64,000 bases of DNA from Symbiodinium natans (Eukaryota; Sar; Dinophyceae; Suessiales; Symbiodiniaceae): assembly GCA_905221605.1 (NCBI GenBank), contig CAJNDS010002192.1, forward strand, positions 263,501 to 327,500, read 5' to 3'. Below, piece by piece: positions 19,839 to 31,587 of the stretch; position 1 is the first letter of the stretch; each line of letters begins with the position of its first letter. Position numbers and translations under genes: made by a program. A model generated the notes under the pieces. It saw only the letters and a program-made list of their open reading frames with translations. It ran no database searches and was not told the origin of the DNA.

Positions 19839-20246
19839 GTAGCATGAATCGACCCTTTCCCTGAACCTGAAAGCCCCTCGACCTCAAGCTTCGAAGCCGT
19901 GAGCCCTGGACCCTGCACTCAATCAGATCCAACAAGTCCCCCCCAAAAAACCCCTCAGACCTGAATACCTCCCAATCCTTGGTGGCAAGAGAAGTGCGCA
20001 CGTGATGGGAGGCAATCCACAGGGTGGCGTCCTCAGTTTCTTCGAGGGGACGAGCTTGGGAATCTGGTGGGGTTGGGGCCCTGGATTCTAAACTCTAAGT
20101 TTGCGGATGTAGCGGTTACTGGTAGTCTGGGCTGAAGGTTGAGGGGTTTACGGGTTTAGTGATGACGTGGGCCTGAGGTTTTCCCAGTCTTCAACCCGAA
20201 ACCCACACCCCGACTCCTCTCGGGTGTGCCTTGAAAATGCTAGCAG

Positions 20247-20274
20247 AAGTGGCTACGGAACGCATCCCAGAGGC
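20247..20274 (+). CDS. Candidate micro-exon
   Basis: GCTAGCAG precedes a 28-nt open segment (EVATERIPEA in one frame), donor GTGTGG. Low information. Confidence 0.25.
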
Positions 20275-22369
20275 GTGTGGGTTTAAAGTTTCGGGGATAC
20301 CTTGTGGAATGTGGAAATGCAACAACTTCGGAGGCTTTTTTGGAGCACGCTCCAAACCTTTTACCAGTTCCCAGGTCCTAAGCGCTGCAGCAGCTGCGAA
20401 CCCTAAGCCCCTAAGCCCCTAAGCCCTGCATGCTCTACGACCACACTCCTTTCTGAAATTCCAAACCCTCCTTAAAGCCTGAGGTCAAAGTGTCAAGTCA
20501 TGAACGAAGCGAGCATCGTGGACCCCGACCCTGAACCCCAAACCCCCCCCCAAAAATCTCCAGGCTCGCGTAGTAAGTCCCTCAACCCTCGATCCCAAAC
20601 AGCGGTGGGACGCCCCCAGGCGCCGTACCCAGCGAAGTGCACGAGGCAGGCTTACCGGACTTGGGCCGTAGGTCTAGTTTAGGGATATGCGGGGTGTGTA
20701 CATGGGTAGACATCTATTGGTATTTGTGGCATTTACGGAATCCGCTTGTTCGGACCTCGCTAGAGGGTTTGAAAGTCCTCGTACAGTGAATGTCGGAGCT
20801 GGACTTCCGCTGTCGACCGAGGGCCCCTATGTTGACAAGTTGTTGCAGCTTGCATTGCTGTACAAAAGCTGAAGGAATTCAATGCAGCCTCACTTAGGAT
20901 CACCAGCAGTGCTTCGCAGCATTGAGTTTTTGGTTACAATCTCTATCGCCTGATGCTTTCGGAAGGAGACCTCGCTATACAGACATGGACACTCCAACAC
21001 GCACCAGACAGCAGGTTCCTGGGCACATGCTCCTTCTATCAGCAAGAGCACTGCACATGGCCACCTCCTAAAATGACTGACCCCTTTCCCCCCTTTCCTA
21101 ATTTACTCTTTTGAGGTCAATACAGCTTGTAATGTCTTAAGATTCATACTCAAAAAGAGCCCTGAAGAAGTAATAACATACTCATCAAAACTAGCTTGGA
21201 ACAACCTACTTCAAGCAAGAAATAGAAGAGGAGGCAGAACAAAGCGGAAGGCCATTTTCTGTGGGACTTTGTGAACTCCCTAAACCCCAAGCCCTAAACT
21301 CCCCCCTCAGTTCGAACCCAAAGAAAGCAGAGCCCAAGCAGAGAGGTCGGGAGAACAGCTCCCGTGGATCTCGGGGGACCCGCGAGCGGCCCAAGGTCGG
21401 AGAGGGTCTGAGATGAGAAGATGTTTTGTTTTTTTTGGGAGGTTTTTTTTTTTGAAGGTGTTTTTTCAGGGTTTTTGAAGGGTTTGTGTGAGGGCTTTGG
21501 ATGGTTCGTTGAGTGTTATTTGAGGGTTGCTTGAGGTTGAGTCATTCTGGTGTCTTCGGGCTCTTAGGGTTCAGAGTCTTTTATTTGGGGCTCCAGGTCG
21601 CTGATGGCTTCGGATTCTGCGTTTGGGATCTAGAAACTGAAGCTGCGAAGCCCTGCACGTTCAACCTTCAACCTCTTGGTCCTAGGCCTTTCCTGAATCC
21701 CTGCACCACCCCGAGCACGATGGTTAAATATTGAAGATCCCAAGAACGACCGCCCTAAATTGCTTTGCATCCTTTTATCCAAAAAGCTTCCCAGATCCCA
21801 CAATCCTAAAGCTCTTGTCTGGAGGCAGATGGGTGTTGGGTTTGATCAATTTCGGGCTGCACATGCACTGCCGTTTGTCCCCCTCCTTGAATCCCAAACG
21901 AAAAGCCACTTCAAGCGGGGACTTCCGCCCAAAGTTTCTAGGCCTCGCCACGAAAGTCCACGAAAGATAAGGCCCCGGCTCTTCGCCCTCAGAGAGTCGA
22001 CCATTCGGCGAGGTTTCGTGGGCGCCGGCTGCATCCGACAACCCTATGCGGGAATACCGGCCAAGCCACGAGGAGGCACTCTCCGCAGTGCGAAGAAGGG
22101 GGGGCGGTTTTCTCGGGGTTTTCTTCGGGGGGGCTTCAGGGTTCAGGATTCCTGTGTTCCTGCGACCGGGGTGCTGCTTCGGCCGGGGGTATCGACGAGG
22201 CTTCTTGCATTGTTATCGCCCCAATCGGCCTTTAAACGGAACCTGAAGGCGCCAAAAGAAAAGCCTCCAAACCCCTCCCAGGCCCTGAACGCCTAAAGCC
22301 TTGAAGCCCTCCTTTCCCACAAAACAGGCAGAAGCAAGATATCACCAAAAAGAGCCCAGCCAGAATTGG

Positions 22370-22437
22370 GTTTAGGGTCTGGGGTCGAGGGTTGAGGGTT
22401 GAGGGTTTAGGGTTCAGGGTTTAGGGTTTAGGATTCA
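22370..22437 (+). repeat. TTTAGGG-type array ending at an exon
   Basis: GGTTTAGGG, GGTCGAGGG, GGTTGAGGG and GGTTCAGGG variants run up to the acceptor GATTCAG at 22437. Confidence 0.8.
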
Positions 22438-22509
22438 GGGTTCTTGGCGTGCGCGGCAACACCAGAGGCCTTGAATGCCTCCGCCAGCTCGGTGGCCTCC
22501 AGCCCGCAA
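22438..22509 (+). CDS. Candidate exon
   Basis: GATTCAG precedes GFLACAATPEALNASASSVA then SSPQ, donor GTTCCC; 24 codons. The minus strand is also open (ATELAEAFKASGVAAHAKN) but lacks an upstream AG, so plus is preferred. Confidence 0.45.
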
Positions 22510-22555
22510 GTTCCCAGATGGGAAGGCGCAGGCCTTCGAACACGACAGGGGGCTA

Positions 22556-22604
22556 GGGTTTAGGGTTTAGGGTTTAGGGTTTAGGGTTTAGGGTTTAGGG
22601 TTTC
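22556..22604 (+). repeat. Perfect TTTAGGG array
   Basis: Seven uninterrupted GGGTTTA heptamers lie in the intron after the 22438 exon. Confidence 0.9.
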
Positions 22605-22829
22605 GAGTGGTTTCCGGGATTCAGGCTTCGGGTTTAGTGGCTGAGGGTTCAGGGCTATGTGAGCTGGTTGAAAAGGGGCCTTAAGCAAACTCCAGACTCC
22701 ACCAGGGCAGTCGGCGACTTTGAGTGAAGTCCCTACACTCAAAGTCACCCCCTACAAGTCGGCGGAACCTCCAAAGTTCGCAAGGCTTCAGGGTGGCGCT
22801 GAGTGGCCTTCCCTAGACCCCTGACCCAG

Positions 22830-22927
22830 CAGCCGAAACCCCGGAGCTTTCGACAGCGGAGCGCAGAACAGGCTATGGCCCTGGCCAAGAGGTCCGGCGC
22901 GAGTCGCCAGCCAAGGAGCAGCTGGAG
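22830..22927 (+). CDS. Candidate exon with GC donor
   Basis: TGACCCAG precedes AETPELSTAERRTGYGPGQE then VRRESPAKEQLE, donor GCAGCG. It is a charged, probably disordered segment. The frame stays open to a TGA at about 22946. Confidence 0.5.
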
Positions 22928-23051
22928 GCAGCGTCAGCATGGGCTTGAGGGGTCAGGGTTTCTTGAGCTGGCTTCTGGGCCAGGGCTTAGAGTGTGGGGT
23001 GACGCATTGTTTCCAGTGAAGTAAGGTAAAGTTGCCTGAGATCAGTCTCAG

Positions 23052-23142
23052 AAGCAACTTTGATCGCACAGAGGCAATGGGTCCGGTCAACCCTGCCTTC
23101 TGGTGGGCCGAACCCTTGCCATACGGGATGCGAACATTATCG
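23052..23142 (+). CDS. Candidate exon, chain C2
   Basis: AGTCTCAG precedes SNFDRTEAMGPVNPAFWWAE then PLPYGMRTLS, donor GTTTTG, phase 0 out. The aromatic and Pro-rich composition and long unbroken frame make this one of the most convincing islands. Family not recognised. Confidence 0.65.
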
Positions 23143-23806
23143 GTTTTGGGGTTGAGACCCCCTCTTGAGCATTTAGGGTTTGGGGCATGTTGGATACGAG
23201 CACGTTGACCTCGACTGTGCCTAACACAGAGGTTTAGGGCTTCGGGAGTTGCCTGTCGCCGAAACCCCTACACCCAAAGCCTTAAAACAAAGCTTGCAGC
23301 AATCACCCCAGGCTTGGGGGCTAGAGTCAAGCTCACGTGCATAGGACGGAGACGGGTGTGAATCATGCGGAGTGGTGCGTGCCGGGGCTCACCACGCAAA
23401 TTCGGTGTCCTCAAAAAAATGCACGGTGGCCCGATTCCGATGTTTTGTGTGGATTGCTATGTGCATGTGTCGTGCCTGTTATGCCCACGTGCTTACAATC
23501 TGAGCAAATGGAGCACGTACGATGCAAGACTGTCGCGCGCAAACGCCGGGCCCCGAGCTCTCACATTGCAAGGCTGAACCCCTCAGCTCGAGACCGTGGA
23601 CTCCAGACCCCTAACCCTGACCCCCAAACTTTAAGGACATTCATGAATGCAGATGGCATTCCAAGAAATCTAGGCAGTCACGGAAGACTCCGCCCCTGAT
23701 TCCCGACTTGGCTCCCGAGCCATCAGGTCTCAAACAACCCGAAGTCCCCAAAACCCTAAACCGGCCTAAGCTCAAGCTCCAACGTACCCTCAGCCCACTT
23801 TTGCAG

Positions 23807-23838
23807 GATGGCTCGGGCTCCTTCTTCGACCCTTGGGC
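23807..23838 (+). CDS. Candidate exon, chain C2
   Basis: ACTTTTGCAG precedes DGSGSFFDPW plus GC, donor GTGCGC. Phase 0 in matches 23052-23142; the 2-nt remainder plus A of the next exon makes Ala. Confidence 0.5.
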
Positions 23839-24027
23839 GTGCGCCGGGCTGGTGTTGAGGCTAAAGGCCTGAGGCTTCAGGGTTTACAGCCCCAGGGGCC
23901 CCAAGAGGTTTAAGGTCTCGTTCCCCCACCGGTGTGGGTTGCCTATCTTTAAGTCCAACCGTGCTCCTCGCCTCCTCGCCCAATGTGTCGCCCAGTCTCA
24001 TGTGTTTTTTGGAATCCCCGCCCCCAG

Positions 24028-24209
24028 AGTCCCGGCGAGTATCCCCGGAGCGCAGAGAGTCCCGCCGAGCATCCATGGAGGACCTCCAGATCCAATCCCG
24101 CAGAAGGTCGCGCCAATATCCCTGGAGCGGCCATCCCCCGAGAAATTATTTGAAGACTTCCGCGGGAGAAGCCTTCGGCAGGATGGCTCCCACGTCGGCT
24201 CGCTGCAGG
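24028..24209 (+). CDS. Candidate exon, chain C2, Pro-rich
   Basis: CGCCCCCAG precedes VPASIPGAQRVPPSIHGGPP, then QKVAPISLERPSPEKLFEDF and RGRSLRQDGSHVGSLQ, donor GTGGGG. All three frames are partly open, but this one is in phase with 23807 and reads as a Pro-rich linker leading into a charged helix. Confidence 0.55.
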
Positions 24210-24384
24210 GTGGGGATTATCGGGGCAAAAACGTGTTTTTTTTGGGACTTTTTCTTGGCCAAAGCTTTCCCCACGAGCTTTCGTTCTTTGAAGCGACTGA
24301 AAGCCTTTAGGGGCTTTGAGTCCCTTGTTGCTGCCGCCACGTGCCGTGGGGTCAAAGAAGTGTCATCGTGGGCTTTTCTTCCAG

Positions 24385-24441
24385 CTCGGCTGAGGCATTG
24401 TTTGCCGAAGGCTCACGCAAAAAGCCGAAGCATTCGCAAGG
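24385..24441 (+). CDS. Candidate exon
   Basis: CTTTTCTTCCAG has an excellent pyrimidine tract; donor GTGACA. In phase with the preceding exon it reads RLRHCLPKAHAKSRSIRK. Another frame, SAEALFAEGSRKKPKHSQ, looks more natural but would need a different upstream donor. Confidence 0.4.
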
Positions 24442-25094
24442 GTGACAGACTTGCTGGACTCCGTTCACGACAAGTTTGTGGCCTGCTTCTAGTTAACGGG
24501 AAGGCTGCCCTAAACCCTGAATCCCCATACAGCATGTGCTGTTCATAGCCCTTGGACAACTTCCTTGTGGAAAACTCAGAATCCCAACTGTCATTGAGTT
24601 CAATCAGCTCCAAAATCACCGGCTCTTTCTGCGAGTTCTTTTGCCAGGCCGGAGGGCGTCTACGCCCGTCGGTGCCGCCAGGAGGTGGGCCCTCCGTTTT
24701 GGTACAGGGGTTCAAGAGGCCTCGAAGGCTTGAAGGTTGTGTCTTATCGGTATAAGAAGTTGCTCTGGGCTGTGTGCTCTTCTACAAGCCTGTCTCGAGC
24801 AGATTGCGAAGAGGTTGGCCTTGTAGTCTCGATTTTTGGGGTTTGGAGAGCTCCAGCTGGTTTTGACTTGTGCTGGAAGCTTCGAGGGCTGAGGCCACCC
24901 GAAACTGTGAAATTCTTCAATCCTGAAGAGTTCTTTATTAGGCAATAGTCGAACTTCAAACTTTTTGGGTTTCCTGACTCAGCAAAAATAGTATGTTCGG
25001 AGAACTAAGAATTAGAGCCCCGCTCAACCGTGCGGAAGAAGGTTCTGAGGCACTCGAGGGCTGGCGGTTCGGTTTTTATGTTCCTGGATCTTCG

Positions 25095-25172
25095 GGGTTT
25101 AGGTTTAGGGCTTAGGGCTTAGGGCTTAGGGCTTAGGGCTTAGGGCTTAGGGTCTAGGGTTTAGGGTTTAGC
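25095..25172 (+). repeat. TTAGGGC telomere-variant array
   Basis: TTTAGGG passes into six or seven copies of GCTTAGG (TTAGGGC register) and back into GGGTTTA. A local variant has spread, as expected from unequal exchange or slippage. Confidence 0.85.
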
Positions 25173-25329
25173 GTGCAGGGCTTGCCTGCATGCCTGAGCA
25201 CCTAGTTCCGCTTCAATCCTTCAATTTTGGAGAAGCTCTTTATCCCCCACCAAAGCGCTGCGGAGGCCAGCCAGAGCTCACGAGGCCTCAGGGTCGAGGG
25301 TTTCAAGTCATAAGCCAAAACAGTTGGCT

Positions 25330-25450
25330 TGCGTGCTTTGGGCTTTTTGGGCTGTGTGGGCTTTTGGGCCTTTTGGGCCTTTTGGGCATTTTGGGCATTT
25401 TGGGCCTTTTGGGCTTTTTGGGCTTTTGGGCTTTTTGGGCTTTCTGGCCC
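25330..25450 (+). repeat. GGGCNTTTT minisatellite
   Basis: About 12 copies of TTTTGGGC(C/A/T) in 9-12 bp steps. Both strands are open in several frames, giving false low-complexity proteins (Lys/Pro-rich and Gly/Phe-rich). Confidence 0.85.
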
Positions 25451-26116
25451 AAACCCCCAAACCCACTGATGAGGTAGAGGTGCATTCGTGGCCGCTGAGC
25501 TCTGTTTGGTTTTCTCGCATCGGTGGTCGGTGTTAGCTGTTGATTCAGCCTGTGCCCAGCCTAGCTCGCCAGGTTTAGAAAGGTTTAGGGTTTAGGGTCA
25601 TGAATGCATCTTCGTTTCAACAGTTGTTGCAGAGCGCGCCGTTTTCTGTCCACGGTTGGGCACAGATCGGATCTGCAGCCACCACGGCGCCAGCAAGCCG
25701 GACAATTCCAGGGTTTTCTATAGCAACGCTGTGCGCTGTGCAAGCTGGAGAACTTGAGTACATGGCTCAAGAACCCTCTTTGTAGCCTTGTTTTTCGCCG
25801 AATGTGTTGCAGGACAAACACGCTACAAAAGACATGTCTCCTTGTTCTAAATGCCTCGCCCTGGCCACACACAACTTTGCAAGGCATCTCAAGCCTAAGG
25901 CCCTTGCAGCAAAAGGGAGCATTGAAGAGAAGATCGCAAATGCTTCGGTTGTCCGCTTACAAAAGACACACATATGTCTCATACCGTCTGCGGTTCCCCT
26001 GCCTTAACTTGTTAGAGAACCCATTGACGCAAGGACTTTTACGGTTCAGCGCCAAGCTGTTCTTCCCTACAGCTTTACGAACATCCTCCTGCGCTTCCCA
26101 AACCTTGGCCTACTAG

Positions 26117-26140
26117 CCCCCCCCCCCCCTCCCCCCCCCC
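26117..26140 (+). repeat. C-tract
   Basis: Two runs of C separated by one T. Similar tracts occur at 30749-30764, 36165-36187 (as G) and 62661-62673. Confidence 0.85.
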
Positions 26141-26164
26141 ACTCCTACTGGTAGCCGGTTCCAG

Positions 26165-26239
26165 AGCCAGGTGCCAGCTCCAAGCGCCAACAGCCTGCAG
26201 AGGGTCCCAGGATCGAGGAGCAACTGTTTCGGGGCTTTG
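26165..26239 (+). CDS. Candidate exon
   Basis: CGGTTCCAG (or CCAGAG two bases on) precedes PGASSKRQQPAEGPRIEEQL then FRGF plus one base, donor GTGCGG. Polar linker followed by a short helix. Confidence 0.55.
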
Positions 26240-26415
26240 GTGCGGGTTGACGGATCAAGTCAGGGATGAAGTCATGTGAGCTTGGGGGTTGTGGAGGTGG
26301 TTTGGTATTCGCTGGCAAATTCAGGTTTTACGGGCCGCAACCTGAGCCAATTCCTGAACTCTAGACGGTAGACCCCCGATCCATGAGGGGTTGAATTTAG
26401 ATTTCAGGCTTTCAG

Positions 26416-26455
26416 TGCCACTTGCTCGAGGACACTCAGATTGGCACCGGCATCA
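26416..26455 (+). CDS. Candidate exon
   Basis: GCTTTCAG and GTGAGT are near-consensus borders. Readable as CHLLEDTQIGTGI or, in phase with 26165, as PLARGHSDWHRH. The antisense strand is also open and protein-like, so orientation is not certain. Confidence 0.4.
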
Positions 26456-26724
26456 GTGAGTTCTTGAAGCGCGGGGTCATCGAGCTCAGACAGCCAGCCA
26501 TGGCTTCATTCGACGTTTGGCCCAGACTCATGCTTCCGCACCGGCTGCCCTTGAAACCGCAGCCCTCAACGAGGAGCCGAAGACCACTGAAGTCCCCCGA
26601 AAAACTCAGGAGGACTCTACACCCTGCACCCTTCGCTTCGATATGTAGTGAAATCCTCGGGCTTGCGGTCGAGTGTGTACCCCCACACCCTCTAAATCCC
26701 GCGATGCTGCTGAAGGTCGCCCAG

Positions 26725-26757
26725 GCGGCGCAGAAGCCTGTGAAGGAACGACCAGAG
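26725..26757 (+). CDS. Candidate micro-exon
   Basis: GTCGCCCAG precedes AAQKPVKERPE, donor GTGGGC. Confidence 0.3.
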
Positions 26758-26794
26758 GTGGGCCGTGCTGTGACTTTAGCGACCGAATGCTTTG

Positions 26795-26865
26795 GCTTTT
26801 GGCTTTTGGGCTTCTTGGCTTCTTGGCTTCTTGGCTTCTTGGCTTCTTGGCTTTGGGTTTCGGAT
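26795..26865 (+). repeat. GGCTTCTT octamer repeat
   Basis: About eight copies of GGCTTCTT(G) with GGCTTTT variants at the ends. Confidence 0.85.
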
Positions 26866-27307
26866 CCTTTCGACTTTCGCCCTAGAACCTGTAAGCAAAT
26901 GCCCTATGATACTTTAATCTAAGCCCGAAGGTGGTCAGGCCATCAGTTCTACAAGGGAGCTCGTTCGGGATTCGTGCACGTTTTGGAAGTTGACCCCTGT
27001 GGGTCTATTGATTCAGTCATGCGTTCCTTTTCGGGGACGTTCTCCTTACAGATTCATGACAAGGCCAACGTCAACTGGCTGTCGTGAAAAGGCAAGCTAA
27101 GGTGCTTCTAACGTGTTTAGCTTTGTCTCGAAGTGCCCACGAACGTGCAGAAGCGTTACTGCCTCTTGCATAGGATCGCTTTGTACTTGGAGAGCCCTAG
27201 AACGTAGACCCCAAGAACCTCTGCAAGAATCCAGACCCCCCCAGCCCAAGCCCTGAAACTGTGCACAAACGCAGTAATCCCCTCAAGAGTGCTTTGATCC
27301 TGCCCAG

Positions 27308-27397
27308 ATGTTGCCATCCAAAGACGGTGGCTTCATTGCGACGATTCAGCAAGGCTTCCAAGGCCTCGGTGTCTTTTCTCTCTTTTCGCGCGCACAT
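27308..27397 (+). CDS. Candidate exon
   Basis: CCTGCCCAG precedes MLPSKDGGFIATIQQGFQGL then GVFSLFSRAH (30 codons), donor GTGAAC. The antisense strand is also open with splice-like ends (KDTEALEALLNRRNEATVFG), so strand is unresolved; the plus strand is preferred because its neighbours are plus. Confidence 0.45.
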
Positions 27398-27610
27398 GTG
27401 AACCCTGGAAGGCACAGGACAGGGAGCTTGCTGATAGAGCCACCGCCTCATTCCACACCCGAAGCCTAAATCTCGAAGCACTCAACCCCAAGCCCTGCCA
27501 CTACACAAAAACATCCATACGCCAAGTATATGTCCCACATGCTAAACCCTCGCTCCCAAACCCAAAGCTACCACCCTTCCCACCCTTCCCAGCCCCGTCC
27601 CCCCACGCAG

Positions 27611-27649
27611 GCATCTTCGGGCACCTTGCAAGTTCCAAGGAGGAGGCGC
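27611..27649 (+). CDS. Candidate exon
   Basis: CCACGCAG precedes IFGHLASSKEEA, with a GTCTAG donor or an earlier GCAAGT donor at 27628. Confidence 0.35.
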
Positions 27650-28656
27650 GTCTAGGGCCCCAGGGCCGAGTTGGAGCTTAGGGGGCCAGTTAAGCACCTA
27701 GCAAAGCCTGCGTAGAACCACAGGAAAAGCTGAACTGGGGGTTTGGCTTTTGGTTTGTTTCGTAGCATCTTAAGACCCGCAGGCTGGTCGAACTGGCCAG
27801 AAGCAAGTGACAATGCAAAGTACAGGCGGCAACTCTAGACGCTGTTTACAGGCTTTAGGTCATATGGCATAAGGCTTGTTCATGTCGGGTGCAAGTTGAG
27901 GAGCTTGCTTGGTGGTCCATGGTTGTGTGTAACGAGACGAGCACAGGCCCCACACCCTATGCTTGCCATCGGGTTTATACTGTGTCATGACTCGCAAGCA
28001 CAGCACATCAAAGTGCGCGCGTACTTTTGGAAATGCCGGGACACAACCATGTGCACCTTGCCGATCAAAGAAACTGCCGCATGCCAGTGGCTGCTCGGAC
28101 ATGTTAATTTAACCTTCAATTGCATCCAAGCCTGTCCTGTATGGGATGAGGTATCATCCATGCAACACATGCAGAAATTGCAGAAAGATATGCATGTTGC
28201 TAGATGGTGTGCAGCATCTGGTGGAGTTGTCACCAAAGTCCTGACCCATGCGCCTCCAACAAACGACTGAAGCTGGGTCCATAGTTCAAGGGCCAGCGTA
28301 GAGGTCCTGCTCAAAGACCGACGTGTCCACTGAAGGGAAGAAGAATAGCCAAGGGACGCATTGACATATCTGAGAAAGCAGCGAGGGACTTCAGCAAATG
28401 TGAGGAATCCGTGGGCCTGGGGAGAGCGAAACGAAGATGACACGTGATCTTTCTTCGGGTACCATGAACCGCTATGAATCACGGCCCTACAGCCCTCAAC
28501 CCTAAAGCCAACGCTTAAATCAAAGCTTTACGTTGTCTTTGTCTTTGAGGAGTTTGGGATCCCGTCACACTGTTTGAGAAGGACTGTAGAGGTCCCGATG
28601 CTTGCCACCCCGGAGCCCTAGCCCTGTACTCCTCAACAGCCCCAATAAACACAAAG

Positions 28657-28717
28657 AGGTGCTGAAGATGAGGGGCCCCATGTCGGCGCTGGAGTACGAG
28701 GCCCATGGGCTTGAAAA
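28657..28717 (+). CDS. Candidate exon
   Basis: ACACAAAG precedes VLKMRGPMSALEYEAHGLE plus AA, donor GTCAGA. Strongly protein-like; family unknown. Confidence 0.6.
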
Positions 28718-29175
28718 GTCAGACTTAGGAAGTGCCTCCAGGAGTGAAGCGTCTCTTCTTGTGCGCAATAAAGCTTAAGCTGTCAGCCCGAAAATCTTGT
28801 AGACCCTCTTGAAGCCCTTCGGCTACAAAGCCCGGACAGCTTGGGGCCCATGAGCCACAACCACGCCCGCTGGCCTTCCACAAATTTGTGGTCTTAAGAG
28901 TTAAGGGGTTTAGCGTCAAGAGTGGCCATCCCAGATTCCTAAGCGCCAGCCCCAAAGTCCTAAATGATGTGCAAATCGTCAGGGGAGGGGGATGGGCCGG
29001 CTCAGAAAGCTGCCTCGACGCAGCTCTAAATTGAGGGAGACTGGCCGGCGTCACATTCGTCCTGACCCCAATTTCCAGAAGACGAAGCTCTAGACCCTAA
29101 GCCCCTCAACTCGAGAAGCCAGATGCGCCCCTCAAAAAGCCAAAACTCCCCGAGTCGAGTCTCCAGGGGCTTCAG

Positions 29176-29256
29176 GAGCCGAGGGCTTTCGGGTTTGGAG
29201 GCCGTCCCCGGCGACGACATCGACCAGCAAGTGCAGCACCTAGCCAGGCACGCGGG
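29176..29256 (+). CDS. Candidate exon, chain C3
   Basis: GGCTTCAG precedes SRGLSGLEAVPGDDIDQQVQ then HLARHA, leaving GG before GTGTTG. The remainder plus the first G of 29500 encodes Gly, so the two exons join in frame. Confidence 0.6.
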
Positions 29257-29499
29257 GTGTTGAGCAAACTCCGAACAAGTGGGAGTTTTGGCAAGCTGTC
29301 TGGCTTGGCTGCTCGTTTCTACTGCCCTCTGCCACGGGGTGAGATTTGCTGCTAACTGCTCGGGTCCACCTCGAACAGGAAGAACATTGACTCATTGACC
29401 CAAAAAGGCCCTAAACCCTAAACTCCGAACTCCAACCCCTCCCCCCCTGCCAGATCAGCTGAAACCTCTCAACCCTGCATCTCCAATCTCCCCGAGCAG

Positions 29500-29552
29500 G
29501 CAGATCCCTGAGCATCTCGGTGAGTGGCTCAAAATCTACCGCAAAGCGCGCG
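29500..29552 (+). CDS. Candidate exon, chain C3
   Basis: CCGAGCAG precedes QIPEHLGEWLKIYRKAR plus one base, donor GTGAGTAC (near-perfect). The IPEHLxEWLKxYR helix is distinctive, but I cannot assign a family. Confidence 0.65.
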
Positions 29553-29912
29553 GTGAGTACGAGGCCAGAATCGGACTTCAGAGGTTTGGGGAGGGTTTGG
29601 GGAGAGTTTTTTGTTTTGTTTTTTTTTATTGGGGGGGGGTTCGCTTCATCTTTGGAGTCAATCAAGTGTAACAAATGTGTAGCATGTGTAACAGTGCAGC
29701 ATGGTCAAAGAAGCCCCAGACCGCTGGTTCCCGAAATCCCAGTGGCACGTCGCAGCATACAGGGGCTGGAATCACAGCGATTGTTCTGATCTTTTGGGTT
29801 ACTCGCAGTGGCTGCTTGTCTGGGGTTGCGGTTTGGGGCCATGCATGGCAATTTTGCAATCGAGGTCAGGCTTCTGCATCGAGGGTTTCGGGTTTAGTCA
29901 GCCACGCAGCAG

Positions 29913-29983
29913 GTCAGTGACGAGGTTGTGCGGATGGCCTGGCAGTCCACAGTGGCAAAGCCCACGCCGCAAAATCCAGAGGG
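29913..29983 (+). CDS. Candidate exon
   Basis: CACGCAGCAG precedes VSDEVVRMAWQSTVAKPTPQ then NPEG; the exact donor is unclear (GC near 29984). Not in phase with 29500-29552, so an exon may be missing between them or the border is wrong. Confidence 0.4.
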
Positions 29984-30039
29984 GCAGATTCTTAGAGAGG
30001 CACGTCCCCGGCTGACTCCTGTGTCTCTGTCTCTCTCTG

Positions 30040-30162
30040 TGTGTGTTTTTGTGTGTGTGTGTGTGTGTGTGTGTATGAATGCATGCATGCATGCATGCAT
30101 GGATGTATGTATTTATGTATGTATGTATGGATGTATGGATGTTTGCGTGTATGTGTGTTTGT
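30040..30162 (+). repeat. TG / CATG / TATG microsatellite
   Basis: (TG)n passes into GCATGCATGCATGCATG and then TGTATG repeats. Confidence 0.9.
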
Positions 30163-30528
30163 ATGAAGATCAGGGGACCGAGCGTGCAGCATTCGCAGGT
30201 CGAATATGCTAGAAGAGCTTGCTACGCCATGACTGCATGCCTGCCATGAAGAAAGGCAGCTTCGACGTAGCCCGGACATTTAACCATTTGGACACCCTGA
30301 GCTTATGAGGAAGTGCAGATCAATGGTTTAAGCGGCTTCGGGGCTCCGGGTAGAAGGCCTTTTCTGATGGCGCAGACCTCAATCCCTCGAAGGGTTCAGG
30401 GTTCAAGGGTTTAGGATGCTGCCCAATTGTCCTTGTTAGGATGTTCGGATGTGTGAAGACCCCTTTTAAAGACCACTATCAAGTGGAACAGCCCAGGTGG
30501 GTTTAGCCCTCACAACCTCTCCAAGCAG

Positions 30529-30599
30529 GTGTTTGTCTACGGGGACAGCGAGGTGGCGGATTCCCCTGCACCGGGCGAGCCGCTGCATCTGTTTCTGAG
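30529..30599 (+). CDS. Candidate exon with GC donor, chain C4
   Basis: TCCAAGCAG precedes VFVYGDSEVADSPAPGEPLH then LFL plus AG, donor GCAAGT (a textbook GC-AG border). Phase matches 30992. Confidence 0.65.
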
Positions 30600-30991
30600 G
30601 CAAGTGCTTTTTTTTGGCAGTTATTTTTGCTAACCTTATTGTGCAGGAGTTTGGGGGCCTTTGTGAACATGGGGGTATGTTGGTCAGGGCTTGATTCCGG
30701 ATGTTCAGGGCCTCCAGACCAAAGCTCTAAACTTCACCTCAGCGCAACCCCCCCCCCCCCCCCCACAATTCTGAACCGCAAGAGTCACCACATTTTCCAA
30801 CCTGAGCTTCTTCCCTCTGAAGCTGCAAGGCCCTTGCAGACTCAGGGCCCGAGCTGACATGCTGTCTTCACATAAAGTCCCTGCCGGAGCTCTCCGCACG
30901 GTAGGGCTGCACGAGTGAGTGCCTTCACAGACGGCCGAATTCGCATGAGTTGCGTTTGGTGCCAGGCACTCTGCCAACGTGGCCTATGCAG

Positions 30992-31038
30992 GGTCCTCAG
31001 AGTGCGGAATGCAGCCATGGCTGATGTGACTGCTGTAG
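30992..31038 (+). CDS. Candidate exon, chain C4
   Basis: CTATGCAG precedes VLRVRNAAMADVTAV after one base, donor GTGCCG. Joined with 30529 it reads HLFLRVLRVRNAAMAD; the last spare G joins GG of 31588 as Gly. Confidence 0.6.
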
Positions 31039-31587
31039 GTGCCGTCTTGGGTTCAGGTGCTCAGCCCTGCAGCAGGTATCCTGCAGACTTCCCTAGAACC
31101 CAAGCTAATGGCTCGAGGATCTGCATTTCGGCAGTGCGATGATGAAGGCAGCTCGGCAGGAGTGGGCTTTTTCCGAGGGACCTCTTAGAAGCCGGAAGGC
31201 GCTCGGAACGGCGGTTGGGCAAGTGGTTTAATGAAGTGCTATGCTGCTAAGGCACAATGCATCGCCTGCAGCATGCGTTGCAGGGCCTCGCTTTATAGTG
31301 AAATGCAGTAAGCGCGCTTCCAACTTAATGCCCCGAACCAGTTGCACAGCAATCACAGCATGCTTGTGCCAGGGCTGGGTTGGGGGGTTCGCGGCCTTAA
31401 AGCCTTAGAAACTTTGGAAAAACCGTTAGATGGACCACTCATTCTGAACCTACAAGGGGGCTTGTGTTGAGATGCGAGGGGATGCGAGGGGCCAGAGCCT
31501 CTGCACCGCTGCTGAAATCCTCAAGCCCTGAACACAGCGTTTGAGAAGGGGATTCTACTCGCAAGCATCATGGCTTGCGGGTTTCAG

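Noticed and set aside
26416-27397. A minus-strand gene (readings such as KDTEALEALLNRRNEATVFG)
   Set aside because: The antisense frames look natural, but neighbouring islands with strong borders are all plus-strand. Kept only as a caveat.
27860-28482. Overlapping 80-165 codon frames on both strands
   Set aside because: Neither strand shows a recognisable motif or consistent splice borders.
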